A DNA stretch of 64,000 bases, taken from positions 24,389 through 88,388 of the forward strand of contig JBBQWR010000020.1 in the NCBI GenBank assembly GCA_038210495.1, written 5' to 3'. The notes beneath the pieces are model-generated. The model worked only from the letters and a program-made list of their open reading frames with translations, was not told the origin of the DNA and searched no databases. This stretch comes from JBBQWR01 sp038210495 (GTDB lineage: Bacteria; Planctomycetota; Planctomycetia; Pirellulales; DATAWG01). Below, piece by piece: positions 44,112-52,927 of this stretch. Position 1 is the first letter of the stretch; each line of letters opens with the position of its first letter. The position numbers and the translations under genes are program-made.

Positions 44112-45818
44112 ATGTCAACCGAACTGTTAAAAATCGCCGGTGGCACGGTCTACGATCCGGCCAACAACATCGACGGCCAGGTCCGCGATATCTGGGTTGA
44201 TGGCGGCGCGATCGTGGCGGCGCCCAGCGATCCAGCGATCCGACCCGCGCGACAAATTGACGCGGCCGGCCTCGTGGTCATGCCCGGCGGCGTCGACATT
44301 CACTGCCATATTGCCGGACCGAAAGTGAATATCGCCCGGCGGATGCTGCCGGAGCAGCGCCGGTTGTCGCCGCCGCTCCGGCGGCGCGGTCCGCGGGACG
44401 CCAGTTTTGGCGAGCAGGGCGGAGAGTTACACAGCGGCACGCTCGGCGATACCCCCAGCACGTTCGCCACGGGCTACAAGTACATCGGCCTGGGCTACAC
44501 GACGGCCTTCGACGCGGCCATCGCGCCGCTCACCGCGCGGCATGCTCATCTCGAACTGGCCGACACGCCCTGCATCGACAAGGGCTGTTATCTGCTCATG
44601 GCCGACCACCATTATTTGCTCGAAGCGATTCGCGACGGTGACGCGGGCCGCGCGACCGCGCTGGTCGGATGGCTATTGAACGCTGCCAAGGGCTACGCGC
44701 CCAAGCTCGTGAACCCCGGTGGCGTCGAGAGTTGGAAGCGCGGCGCCGCCGGCCTGCACACCGATCTCGATCGGCCCACGCCCGGCTTTGGCGTCACCGC
44801 GCGGCAGATCATCGTGGCCGTGGCCGAAGCGGCGGCCCAGTTGAATTTGCCGCACCCCCTGCACCTACATGCCAACAATCTCGGCGTGCCCGGCAATTGG
44901 GAAACGACGCTCGAAACCATGCGTGCCCTCGAAGGCCGCCGAGCCCATTTGGCGCATATTCAATTTCACAGTTACGGCGGCGAACCGAACGATCCGCATT
45001 CGCTATGCTCGCGGGTCGGGCCGCTAGTCGACTACTTCAACTCGCACGACAATCTCTCGGTCGACGTCGGCCAAGTGCTGTTTGGCCCGACCGTGAGCAT
45101 GACCGGTGACAGCGCGGTGGGCCAATATCTGAGCCGGCTGTATGGCAAGAGCTGGTATTCGCACGACACGGAATGCGAGGCCGGCTGCGGCGTCACGCCG
45201 ATCGAGTACAAGGACAAGAGTCTGGTGAACGCTTGGCAATGGGCTATCGGGCTGGAGTGGTTTTTGTTGGCTCGCGACCCTTGGCGGATCGCGATGAGCA
45301 CCGATCATCCCAACGGCGGTTCGTTTTTGGCGTATCCCAAAATCATTCGACTGCTGATGGACCGCGGGTATCGCCACGAGACACTCGCCATGATCCACCC
45401 CACGGTTGGCGCCCGTTCGGCGCTGGCCCAACTCGACCGAGAATATTCGCTCCAAGAAATCTGCATCATTACGCGGGCAGCGCCGGCGCGAATGCTCGGG
45501 CTGACGACCAAGGGCCACCTCGGCCCCGGCGGCGACGCCGATATCACAATTTACTCGCCCCATGCCGATCGCGAGCAAATGTTTTCGCTGCCTCGGCACG
45601 TCATCAAAGCGGGCGAGCACATCTTCAAAGGGGGCGAGCTCCGCCGCGAAACGTTTGGCAAGACGCTCTCGGTCGCGGCGCCCTTCGATTCAGGCCGCGA
45701 GCCGCACCTTGAGCAATGGTTCAACGACCACTATTCGATCCGCTATCGCAACTACCCGGTCGACGAATCCTATTTCCGATCCCGCCAAGAATTCTCCTAT
45801 GGCGAGCGGAAGGCATAA
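44112..45818 (+). CDS. fhcA: Formylmethanofuran dehydrogenase/hydrolase complex subunit A
   Basis: This 568-residue protein is of the amidohydrolase-fold FwdA/FhcA type. It has the metal-binding GGVDIHCHIAGPKVN (about residue 57), HLHANNLGVPGNWE (about 252), and AHIQFHSYGG. STDHPNGGSF (about 398) supplies the last metal Asp. It carries out hydrolysis of formyl-methanofuran within the Fhc complex. It is downstream of fhcB. The fhcC and fhcD genes usually expected next are not in the window, and the following gene is in the opposite direction. Confidence 0.92.
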   Translation: MSTELLKIAGGTVYDPANNIDGQVRDIWVDGGAIVAAPSDPAIRPARQIDAAGLVVMPGGVDIHCHIAGPKVNIARRMLPEQRRLSPPLRRRGPRDASFGEQGGELHSGTLGDTPSTFATGYKYIGLGYTTAFDAAIAPLTARHAHLELADTPCIDKGCYLLMADHHYLLEAIRDGDAGRATALVGWLLNAAKGYAPKLVNPGGVESWKRGAAGLHTDLDRPTPGFGVTARQIIVAVAEAAAQLNLPHPLHLHANNLGVPGNWETTLETMRALEGRRAHLAHIQFHSYGGEPNDPHSLCSRVGPLVDYFNSHDNLSVDVGQVLFGPTVSMTGDSAVGQYLSRLYGKSWYSHDTECEAGCGVTPIEYKDKSLVNAWQWAIGLEWFLLARDPWRIAMSTDHPNGGSFLAYPKIIRLLMDRGYRHETLAMIHPTVGARSALAQLDREYSLQEICIITRAAPARMLGLTTKGHLGPGGDADITIYSPHADREQMFSLPRHVIKAGEHIFKGGELRRETFGKTLSVAAPFDSGREPHLEQWFNDHYSIRYRNYPVDESYFRSRQEFSYGERKA

Positions 45819-45877
45819 GCCCCCTGTCCTCGACGCGACGAAAAATATGGATCAAATTAAACACATAATTGCATCCA

Positions 45878-46129
45878 TTATTCGGCCATCTGCTGAGCTC
45901 GCTTGGCCCCGCGCTGCTTGATCAGCGCCATCTCTAGCCGAGCGACCGAGTCGTGAGCCCAGTGCTCGACACTGGCCAGCCACTCCAGGGCTTTCTTATC
46001 GTGGGTGGCGAACCGCAATTCGGGATTGTCGCGAGAAATTGCCGACATTTTCCGGACAATCGCGGCAATGTCGAGAATTCTTAGCGCCATCCCATCGAGT
46101 TTGTCGGCGTCGTACGACTCGAGCGTCAT
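45878..46129 (-). CDS. Small hypothetical protein, alpha-helical
   Basis: This 83-residue protein (TLESYDADKLDGMALRILD, ending QRGAKRAQQM) is predicted all-helical, with no signal and no known motif. The ATG at 46129 is chosen over the longer open frame, which has unlikely N-terminal composition. It converges on fhcA with a 59-base gap. The acidic-then-basic pattern suggests a small binding protein, but no function can be assigned. Confidence 0.6.
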   Translation of the reverse strand: MTLESYDADKLDGMALRILDIAAIVRKMSAISRDNPELRFATHDKKALEWLASVEHWAHDSVARLEMALIKQRGAKRAQQMAE

Positions 46130-46349
46130 GCGTGGATTCCTCGTGGACGAACGCGGCGGCAAATTGGTCCGCCGACCGATGTAATCTAGCCGAAGTCTGT
46201 AAACATGTCCAGCATAAGGAGATAAAATGTGTACAAAATAATGCTTGCAATATGGCCATCGATAAGTATACAAACGTACATTAAATCGACCGACGGCGAC
46301 GCCCGGGGACAAAGTTTCAGCACCGCTCTTTTTCAGGAAATGCGCTCCT

Positions 46350-46649
46350 ATGACCCGCCAATTTTCGAACGCCGATTTCGAGCCACGCATGTTCCTCCAG
46401 CCTCCAGACGACGGAGTTGGGCGCGAGCCCCCGGTCCCCGACGAGGCGACGAGCGAGGACCTGGAAGGCGCGGCCTGGGAGGACGGTGAAGAGGCCTGCG
46501 ATGACGACGATGAAACCGACGGCTGGGACGAAGACGATCGAATCGCGCTATCCGAGGACGATGACGATTGGCGTTTGGACGATGAGCCCGATCCGGCGCC
46601 CGGCGATTTTTGGACCGATGACGATTGCGACGACGGTTTCTTGTCTTAG
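46350..46649 (+). CDS. Small acidic protein
   Basis: This 99-residue protein has a strongly acidic C-terminal two thirds (runs such as EACDDDDETDGWDEDD and SEDDDDWRLDDEPD). The N-terminus is MTRQFSNADFEPRMFLQP. No fold is recognised; it is likely disordered. It lies in front of a small DNA-binding protein, separated by a palindromic element. The acid-rich composition could be partly a product of GA-rich DNA, so certainty is moderate. Confidence 0.5.
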   Translation: MTRQFSNADFEPRMFLQPPDDGVGREPPVPDEATSEDLEGAAWEDGEEACDDDDETDGWDEDDRIALSEDDDDWRLDDEPDPAPGDFWTDDDCDDGFLS

Positions 46650-46658
46650 AGCCGCTCG

Positions 46659-46699
46659 CAAAACCACCGGGGACTGTCCCCATCTCCCAAGCAGTTTTG
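46659..46699. repeat. GGGGACTGTCCCC palindromic element (copy 1)
   Basis: CAAAACCACC is followed by the palindrome GGGGACTGTCCCC and closed by GTTTTG, a nested hairpin. A relative lies at 63695-63730 with the same order (GCCAGGGACTGTCCCATTCTCCCAGGCGG). It sits between two small genes. Confidence 0.8.
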
Positions 46700-46758
46700 C
46701 AAAAGTTTCTGAGGCTCGTTCAGTTCAGCTGCGTCGATACAACCCAGGAGCCACGGCC

Positions 46759-47079
46759 ATGCTTGCCGAAACGATCGTCGACCGAGTCTGCCAGCTCTTG
46801 GCCGCCGGACAAATGTCGCAGCGAAAAATCGCCCGGGCGATGGGGATCAGTCGTGGCACGGTCGGTTCGTTGGCCAAGGGGCATCGCCCGCATCCGCGGC
46901 GAACGGCCTGGATGGACGACGATCTATTTCGTCCTCAAGGGCCACCCACGCGCTGCCGGAGTTGCGGTGGAATGGTCTTCCTGCCTTGCCTACTCTGCCG
47001 CATGCGAAAGTCGCGCGACACCGATCGGGCCGTCGCCGCCATCGATCGGACGGCGATGCTGCGCCGCGCAGCTGGCTGA
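46759..47079 (+). CDS. Small helix-turn-helix protein with CxxC pairs
   Basis: This 106-residue protein begins with a resolvase- or IS-type helix-turn-helix (SQRKIARAMGISRGTVGSLAKG, residues 20-41). A zinc-ribbon-like segment follows (CRSCGGMVFLPCLLCRMRK, residues 67-85), with two CxxC pairs twelve residues apart. I infer a small DNA-binding regulator. The start is the ATG at 46759, though the frame is open further upstream. It is 20 bases from the gene that converges from the right. Confidence 0.7.
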   Translation: MLAETIVDRVCQLLAAGQMSQRKIARAMGISRGTVGSLAKGHRPHPRRTAWMDDDLFRPQGPPTRCRSCGGMVFLPCLLCRMRKSRDTDRAVAAIDRTAMLRRAAG

Positions 47080-47099
47080 AGCAGCGCGGGCGACCGCGC

Positions 47100-48041
47100 C
47101 TATCGGCTGCCCAAATACAACGAGGGATCGTCGACGATCCAGTTGGTCGACCAGCTTTTGCCGTCGTCCATGTTCAGCACGTCGAAGAAAAACGTGTCGA
47201 ATCGCTCGCAGCGGTAGCTGTACGGGAAATACGAAACGATATGGTCGGCAGCCGTGAGATTTTCGACGCCCCGTTTGGCGTAGTAATGCACTTGACCGTC
47301 GGGCGTGTAGGAAATCCCCAGCGTCCACCAGCCGGTCTCGGCCATTGGGGGACCCCACACGTCGTGCCCCATCGTGTCGGCGCGAATCACCAATCGGGCG
47401 CCGTCGGCTTTGTGCTGACCATCGGCCTTGCTGTCAAACCAGATCAGCATCCCAGGCCAGTAGGTTTCCGTCTTCGAGCCACCGCCTCGCCGGCCCCACG
47501 ATTCGTGCTTCGTCGTGGTCACGGCCGTGCGGAAGCCGAACGAGTTGCCCGTCCGTTTTTCCCATTGCTCGAACGGGGGCAAAAACACGCGGACCACGAC
47601 GCTCGGCGACCGAGAGGGAGAAATGTTTCCGATCTTGGATGAGACGTTCGCGATCAGATCGTCCTGCTGCACCTTGTTGCTCGTGGCGCCGGGCACGCCG
47701 GAAAACAGCGTCCGCATGGCCATCGCCCCTTTGCTGCCTGGGAGGCCTCCTTCGGGCGTCTCGACGCGCTCGATAACATCTGGCTCGCCGCGGAGTTCCG
47801 GCTCATACCAATGACGATTCGCCGAAAACCCGCCTGGCAGCCGCGATTGGCCGTCGTTCTCCTTGCTCGCCTTGGGCAGATTGAGCACGAACTTCCAATT
47901 CGGATCCTCGAAGTCATCGCCGACTTCGGCGACTTTCTGACCCGTTCCCGGCACCGCTTGGGCCGAAGCCCGCGAAGCGCACAGAGCGAGAACAGCCAGC
48001 GCGCAGGCCCAGCGGGTGTCGAATGAAGATTTGAAAAGCAT
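47100..48041 (-). CDS. Secreted protein, concanavalin-like fold suspected
   Basis: This 313-residue protein has a Sec signal (WACALAVLALCASRASA). The mature part is beta-rich with many aromatic residues (SFGFRTAVTTTKHESWGRR, GMLIWFDSK, GWWTLGISYTPDGQVHYYAK, FDTFFFDVLNMDDG). The pattern resembles the jelly-roll of carbohydrate-binding or lyase proteins. I recognise it as a planctomycete-type secreted protein but cannot name a family. The ATG at 48041 follows a reasonable spacer. It is a single gene. Confidence 0.7.
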   Translation of the reverse strand: MLFKSSFDTRWACALAVLALCASRASAQAVPGTGQKVAEVGDDFEDPNWKFVLNLPKASKENDGQSRLPGGFSANRHWYEPELRGEPDVIERVETPEGGLPGSKGAMAMRTLFSGVPGATSNKVQQDDLIANVSSKIGNISPSRSPSVVVRVFLPPFEQWEKRTGNSFGFRTAVTTTKHESWGRRGGGSKTETYWPGMLIWFDSKADGQHKADGARLVIRADTMGHDVWGPPMAETGWWTLGISYTPDGQVHYYAKRGVENLTAADHIVSYFPYSYRCERFDTFFFDVLNMDDGKSWSTNWIVDDPSLYLGSR

Positions 48042-48333
48042 ATGGGATTCTCCACGACGAGCGATTTTTAAGAGTTTGCCGAGTGGGTACTCTAATTCCC
48101 CACCCGCGTCGTGCCAAGTGCGCTTGTCGGCAGGGTAATTTTACGGTAAATCGTTTGCCGGCGCCGACTAGCGGTCAGTCCATTGACAATTTGCTCGGCA
48201 TGTTAAGATGGATGAGCAGCGACGGCCCTTCGAAGATTTCAGAAACCGGGCTTGGATTTGGTCGTCCAAATGTCTAATTTGCTGCTTGTTGGGCGTCGAA
48301 GACTACTCGAGGAATGAGCCGACCCGTCGCAGA
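48042..48333. other. Intergenic region, nothing recognised
   Basis: This stretch lies between a minus-strand secreted-protein gene and a plus-strand small operon. It should contain the two divergent promoters. No repeat, RNA or open frame with support was seen. Confidence 0.4.
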
Positions 48334-48588
48334 ATGGGTAACGCCATGGCATTCGCCGCACATGAAGAAATGGTGTATTCTCCGGATTCGATCGAGTTCC
48401 GAGATATGGTTCAGTCGATGCTTTCGAAGCGTCTCCGGGCCTTGGCTGCAGAGCGCGCCCGGTCGCAGTCGCGACACGAAATCACAGTCGCAGACTTCAA
48501 AGCTAGCCTCAAAGCAGCTGTCGACGATGTGTTGAACGAGTTCCGCGTCCCCGGGGAGTTAATTGGTGGCCAAGAAGCTCGCCGTTGA
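48334..48588 (+). CDS. Small protein with histone-fold-like helical signature
   Basis: This 84-residue protein reads MGNAMAFAAHEEM at the start. LSKRLRALAAERARSQSRHE is followed by ITVADFKASLKAAVDDVL. The order long helix, short strand with I-T-x-x-D, then helix is like histone-fold or AAA-lid helices. It overlaps the next gene by 23 bases, so they form an operon. The start may be the ATG at 48334 or at 48346. No known family is recognised with certainty. Confidence 0.6.
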   Translation: MGNAMAFAAHEEMVYSPDSIEFRDMVQSMLSKRLRALAAERARSQSRHEITVADFKASLKAAVDDVLNEFRVPGELIGGQEARR

Positions 48589-48949
48589 CTTTCAGCGCAG
48601 TGACAGCGGTCTCGACAAAGAAGAGGATTGCATTTCAAAGTATGCAGACCTTTTGCTGTTGTGGGCAGTCGCCCGGGCAAAGCGTCGTGGCTCGAGGACG
48701 CTCGACGAATCGGATTTCGACAACGCACATCGCGAATTGCTGCAATCTGCGATTGTTGATTGGCCGCGCCAACTCATTGGCGTTGTCGTGTTGATCGCCG
48801 CCGGAGGATTCGCGTCTTGGGGCGTCGGATATTGGACGCGGCCGGCTTCTGCGGGAGATGGCCTGTATGGTTTTCTTCTAACGGGATTTGCTGTGGCCCT
48901 GGGGCTCGTCGGCGGATTTCTGCAATTCTGGCCACACTGGAACAAGTAG
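48566..48949 (+). CDS. Small two-helix membrane protein with a similar N-terminal signature
   Basis: This 127-residue protein begins at GTG 48566 inside the previous gene. Its cytoplasmic part has WAVARAKRRGSRTLDESDFD and then NAHRELLQ, the same helix/short strand/D/helix order as the upstream protein. Two membrane helices follow (LIGVVVLIAAGGFASWGVGY and GFLLTGFAVALGLVGGFLQF). The two products probably bind one another. No family is known to me. Confidence 0.6.
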   Translation: MAKKLAVDFQRSDSGLDKEEDCISKYADLLLLWAVARAKRRGSRTLDESDFDNAHRELLQSAIVDWPRQLIGVVVLIAAGGFASWGVGYWTRPASAGDGLYGFLLTGFAVALGLVGGFLQFWPHWNK

Positions 48950-49106
48950 TCCATAACCGCCTTGCCGAAGCTAAATTCGCTTGCGGCCTCCGGGTTTAAC
49001 GGGACAGGTTAATCGACGCCGGTTCGCTTGCGTTCTTGCCCCCCGGGTCGCATACTGTCGGGCACGTCTCCCCATTTCGGGCCACAAAAGCACTTAGGCC
49101 GGCACG

Positions 49107-52100
49107 ATGGCAAGGCCATTGCCCCAGCGGCTGATCTCCCGTTCGCTGCGCACGTCGCAGACGGCGGCCGGCTTGTTGATCCTGGCCGGGGCGCTGGTGC
49201 TACTTGGCTGGCTGACTGGTTTCGCGCCCCTCAAATCGCTCGGCCAAGGCGGCGCGGCCATGCACCCCGCGACGGCGCTCGCCTTTCTGTTGGCCGGAAT
49301 TTCGCTGCACGCTTTGCTGCCCGAGCAGCCGCCTGCGCGACGTCTGCGCTTCGGCCAAGTAGCGGCCGTGTTAGTAACTCTCCTAGCGCTGGGACTGCTG
49401 GTCAGCCAGATCGTGCGGAGCGGCCCGATCGGGGCGCCGGATGAGGGCTCGCTGTCGGCCAGCCGTATCGAGAAGAACACCGCGCTCAATTTGTTGCTGC
49501 TCGGGTTTGCGCTCGTGCTCTTGGACTTCGAAGTCAAGGGCGGTCGGCGGCCGGCGCAGTTTCTGGTGCTGACGGCGGCCGGGCTGACGGTGCTCGGGAT
49601 TACGGGCTATGCCTATGAAAGCCTGGCGGCCGATGGGGTGAACTCGTATTTGCCGGTCGAGATCAATGCGTGGCTACTGCTGGCCGTGCTGTGCGGAGGC
49701 TTGTTAACCGCGCGGCCCGAACGGGGCCTGATGGCGATGGCAGTCAGCGACCGGGCGAGCGGCGTGCTCGTGCGCCGGCTACTGCCCGCGGCACTGTTGG
49801 TCCCGGCAATCCTTGGGTGGCTGAGCCTGCTCGGGCAGCGGCAGGGCTGGTATGGGCCCGTGTTCGGAATGTCGCTGCTCGTGGTTTCGGCGATGGTCAT
49901 TTTCGCGGCCCTGATTTGGCTCAATGCTTGGCTGCTTTACCGGGCCGATCGACGGCGCGGGCTGGTCGAGGATGCCCTCAGCGATTCCGAGGCGCTCTAT
50001 CATTCGCTGGTCGAGACATTGCCGCTGAACATCTTTCGCAAGGACTTGGCCGGCCGGATAACGTTTGTGAATCGGCGGTACTGCGAAACGCTGAAGACTC
50101 CGCTCGAGCAGCTTGTGGGCCGCACGGATTTCGACCTGTTTCCCACCGCGCTCGCCGAAAAATACCGCCAGGACGATCAACAGGTGATCGCCACGGGCCG
50201 CGTGTTCGAGACGGTCGAGGTCCATCAAACTACCGAGGGCCGCCCCAATTATGTCCACGTGCTGAAGGCGCCGGTCTTCGGCGCCAAAGAAACCATCATC
50301 GGCACGCAGGCCATCTTCTGGGACGTCAGCGAGAAAATGCAGGCCGAGGAATCGCTGACCCAGGAGCGAAACCTGCTGCATGCCCTGATGGACAACATTC
50401 CGGACAGCATCTATTTCAAGGACGTGGAGAGCCGATTCATCCGCATCAATCGGGCGATGGCCGTCAAATTCGGAATGGGTGAGCCGGCCAGTGGCGTCGG
50501 CAAGACCGATTTCGACTATTTTGGCGCCGAACATGCCGACGACGCCTTTCGCGACGAGCAGGAAATGATGCGGTCGGGCGTCGCGGTGATCGGGAAGGAA
50601 GAAAAAGAGATCTGGAAGGACGGCCGCGTCGGTTGGGTTTCGACGACCAAGATGCCTCTCCGCGACGCGGAGGGCAAAATCATCGGCACGTTCGGAATGT
50701 CGCGCGATATCACCGTCATGAAGTTGGCGGAGGTCGCTTTGCAGGACGCCAAAGAAGCGGCCGAGGCTGCCAATCGGGCCAAGAGCGATTTTCTGGCCAA
50801 CATGAGCCACGAGATTCGCACCCCGATGAATGCCATCATCGGCATGACGGAGCTCGTGCTCAACACCAACTTGGCGCCGGAGCAGCGCGAATTCATCGGC
50901 CTGGCGAAGCAATCGGCCGACTCGCTCCTGACGCTGCTGAACGACATTCTCGATTTCTCGAAGATCGAGGCCGGCAAGCTCGACTTGGATCCGCTACCGT
51001 TCAACTTGCGCGAGAGCCTGGGCAAAACGCTCGACACGCTCGCCCACCGCGCCGAGGAAAAGGGGCTCGAGCTGGCCTGCCGCATTCATCCCGACGTGCC
51101 CGATGGACTGATCGGCGACGTAAATCGACTGCGGCAGGTCATCGTCAATTTGGTCGGCAATGCGATCAAATTCACCGCCAACGGAGAGGTCGTCGTTCGC
51201 GTGCAGAACGAGCCGTCGAGCGAGGCCGCGACTGACGTCGTTGAGAAAGAGGGTGAGGAAGTCGTCGTGCTACGATTCTCCGTCAGGGACACGGGCATTG
51301 GCATTCCCGCGGACAAGCAGGGATTGATTTTTCAGGCGTTCGCCCAGGCCGACAGTTCCACGACGCGCAAGTACGGCGGCACGGGTCTGGGGCTGACGAT
51401 TTCGTCGCAACTTGTGGAACTGATGGGCGGCCGGATCGAACTGGAGAGCGAGTCGGGCCGCGGCAGCACGTTTTCATTTCTGGCTCATCTCGGTCGTCAA
51501 ACGGGCGTCCCGCTCTCGCGCGTGCCCGCCGAGCTCCGCGATTTGGAGCAAATGAAGGTGTTGATCGTCGACGACAACGCCACCAATCGGACGATCCTGT
51601 GCGAAATGCTGAGTGGCTGGAGAATGAATCCGATCGCGATCGACAACGCCCGCGACGCGATGTTAGCGATGGGCGCCGCGCGCGAATTGGGACAGCCGTT
51701 TTCGCTCGTGCTGCTGGACGCCATGATGCCCGAGGTCGATGGCTTTACGCTGGCGGCCGAGATCAAGGCGCGATCCGAGCTGTCGCAAGCGACGCTGATG
51801 ATGCTTTCGTCTGGCGATTATTCGGACGGTCCGTCGCGGTGCCGCGGACTGGGCGTCGATGCCTTTATGACCAAGCCGATCAAGCAATCGAGCTTATTGA
51901 ACGCGATTCTGGACTGCTGCGGCCAGCGGAAGACCGGCGCCGCCAATCGAGGCGATGCCGGCACGCCAAGCACCGAGTCGCGAAAACCGTCACGCATGCC
52001 GCAGCGGCAGCTTAAAATCTTGTTGGCCGAAGACAGCTTGGTGAACCAAAAGCTGGCCGTCGGCTTGCTGAACCAAGCGGGACATCAGATTCTGGTGGCC

Positions 52101-52781
52101 AATGATGGCAAGGAGGCCGTTGCCGCGACCGCGGCGCAGGATTTCGACCTCGTACTGATGGACGTGCAAATGCCGGAGATGGACGGACTGGAGGCGACGC
52201 GGCGAATCCGCGAGCGCGAGCAGCAGACCGGCAAGCATCTGCCCATTGTGGCGATCACCGCGCATGCGATGAAGGGAGATCGCGAGCGCTGCTTGGCGGC
52301 CGGGATGGACAATTATATCTCCAAGCCGATTCGTCCCGACGAACTCTACAGAGTGATCGGCGAGGTCGTCGGCGTAGAAGGCGCCGCCAGCCAACCGACC
52401 GAGGTTGTAGCCAACGCCACGGCGAGCGGTGTCGCCAGTTCGAACCAAAATGGTTGGGACTGGTCGCCTGCTCTGAGCGCGGTGCGTGGCGATCGCGCGC
52501 TACTGAAAGAGATCGTCGACGCCTTTCTCGAAGATTCGCCGCGCCGAATCGAGCAGATCGGCGAAGCGCTTCGACAAGGAGACTCGACGACGATGCGCCG
52601 CGCGGCCCACACGATCAAGGGTTCACTTCGATATTTTGGGGCGGAAACCGCTTTCAACTGGGCTCAGCGCCTGGAGGCGATCGCCGAGGCGGGCAAACTG
52701 GCAGACGTGCCGGAGGCTTTGGCCGGCTTGGAGCGCGAACTGGCTCAACTGAGACCCCAGCTCGCCAATCCGCCCAGCTAG
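49107..52781 (+). CDS. Hybrid sensor histidine kinase (TM, PAS, PAS, HisKA, HATPase, REC, REC, Hpt)
   Basis: This 1224-residue protein has an N-terminal sensor part (residues 15-285) with several membrane helices. Two PAS domains follow (about 295-415 and 420-545). The HisKA domain has ANMSHEIRTPMNAIIG with the phospho-acceptor His, about residue 565. The HATPase has VNLVGNAIKF and DTGIGIP, then KYGGTGLGLTIS. Two receiver domains follow (LIVDDNATNRTIL about 815; LLAEDSLVNQKLA about 970). The last has LVLMDVQMPEMDGLEATR. An Hpt domain with AAHTIKGSL closes the chain (about 1170). It is a complete phosphorelay in one protein. The next gene is its likely partner. Confidence 0.95.
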   Translation: MARPLPQRLISRSLRTSQTAAGLLILAGALVLLGWLTGFAPLKSLGQGGAAMHPATALAFLLAGISLHALLPEQPPARRLRFGQVAAVLVTLLALGLLVSQIVRSGPIGAPDEGSLSASRIEKNTALNLLLLGFALVLLDFEVKGGRRPAQFLVLTAAGLTVLGITGYAYESLAADGVNSYLPVEINAWLLLAVLCGGLLTARPERGLMAMAVSDRASGVLVRRLLPAALLVPAILGWLSLLGQRQGWYGPVFGMSLLVVSAMVIFAALIWLNAWLLYRADRRRGLVEDALSDSEALYHSLVETLPLNIFRKDLAGRITFVNRRYCETLKTPLEQLVGRTDFDLFPTALAEKYRQDDQQVIATGRVFETVEVHQTTEGRPNYVHVLKAPVFGAKETIIGTQAIFWDVSEKMQAEESLTQERNLLHALMDNIPDSIYFKDVESRFIRINRAMAVKFGMGEPASGVGKTDFDYFGAEHADDAFRDEQEMMRSGVAVIGKEEKEIWKDGRVGWVSTTKMPLRDAEGKIIGTFGMSRDITVMKLAEVALQDAKEAAEAANRAKSDFLANMSHEIRTPMNAIIGMTELVLNTNLAPEQREFIGLAKQSADSLLTLLNDILDFSKIEAGKLDLDPLPFNLRESLGKTLDTLAHRAEEKGLELACRIHPDVPDGLIGDVNRLRQVIVNLVGNAIKFTANGEVVVRVQNEPSSEAATDVVEKEGEEVVVLRFSVRDTGIGIPADKQGLIFQAFAQADSSTTRKYGGTGLGLTISSQLVELMGGRIELESESGRGSTFSFLAHLGRQTGVPLSRVPAELRDLEQMKVLIVDDNATNRTILCEMLSGWRMNPIAIDNARDAMLAMGAARELGQPFSLVLLDAMMPEVDGFTLAAEIKARSELSQATLMMLSSGDYSDGPSRCRGLGVDAFMTKPIKQSSLLNAILDCCGQRKTGAANRGDAGTPSTESRKPSRMPQRQLKILLAEDSLVNQKLAVGLLNQAGHQILVANDGKEAVAATAAQDFDLVLMDVQMPEMDGLEATRRIREREQQTGKHLPIVAITAHAMKGDRERCLAAGMDNYISKPIRPDELYRVIGEVVGVEGAASQPTEVVANATASGVASSNQNGWDWSPALSAVRGDRALLKEIVDAFLEDSPRRIEQIGEALRQGDSTTMRRAAHTIKGSLRYFGAETAFNWAQRLEAIAEAGKLADVPEALAGLERELAQLRPQLANPPS

Positions 52782-52927
52782 GCCCTGGCCGATCGATATT
52801 CATGGCGCACAATCAAATACTGGCGGCGATGCTTCAAAGCATTCATAATTCGGGCCAAGCTCCATTACCGACCGCACATTGACTCAGTCCTATCGAGCGT
52901 CGTCCGACGCGCAAGGAGAAATATCCG

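Noticed and set aside
46226..46243. Tiny frame MCTK after a strong AAGGAG
   Set aside because: Only four codons long, with no clear downstream gene it could lead. It may be chance, so it is not listed as a leader peptide.
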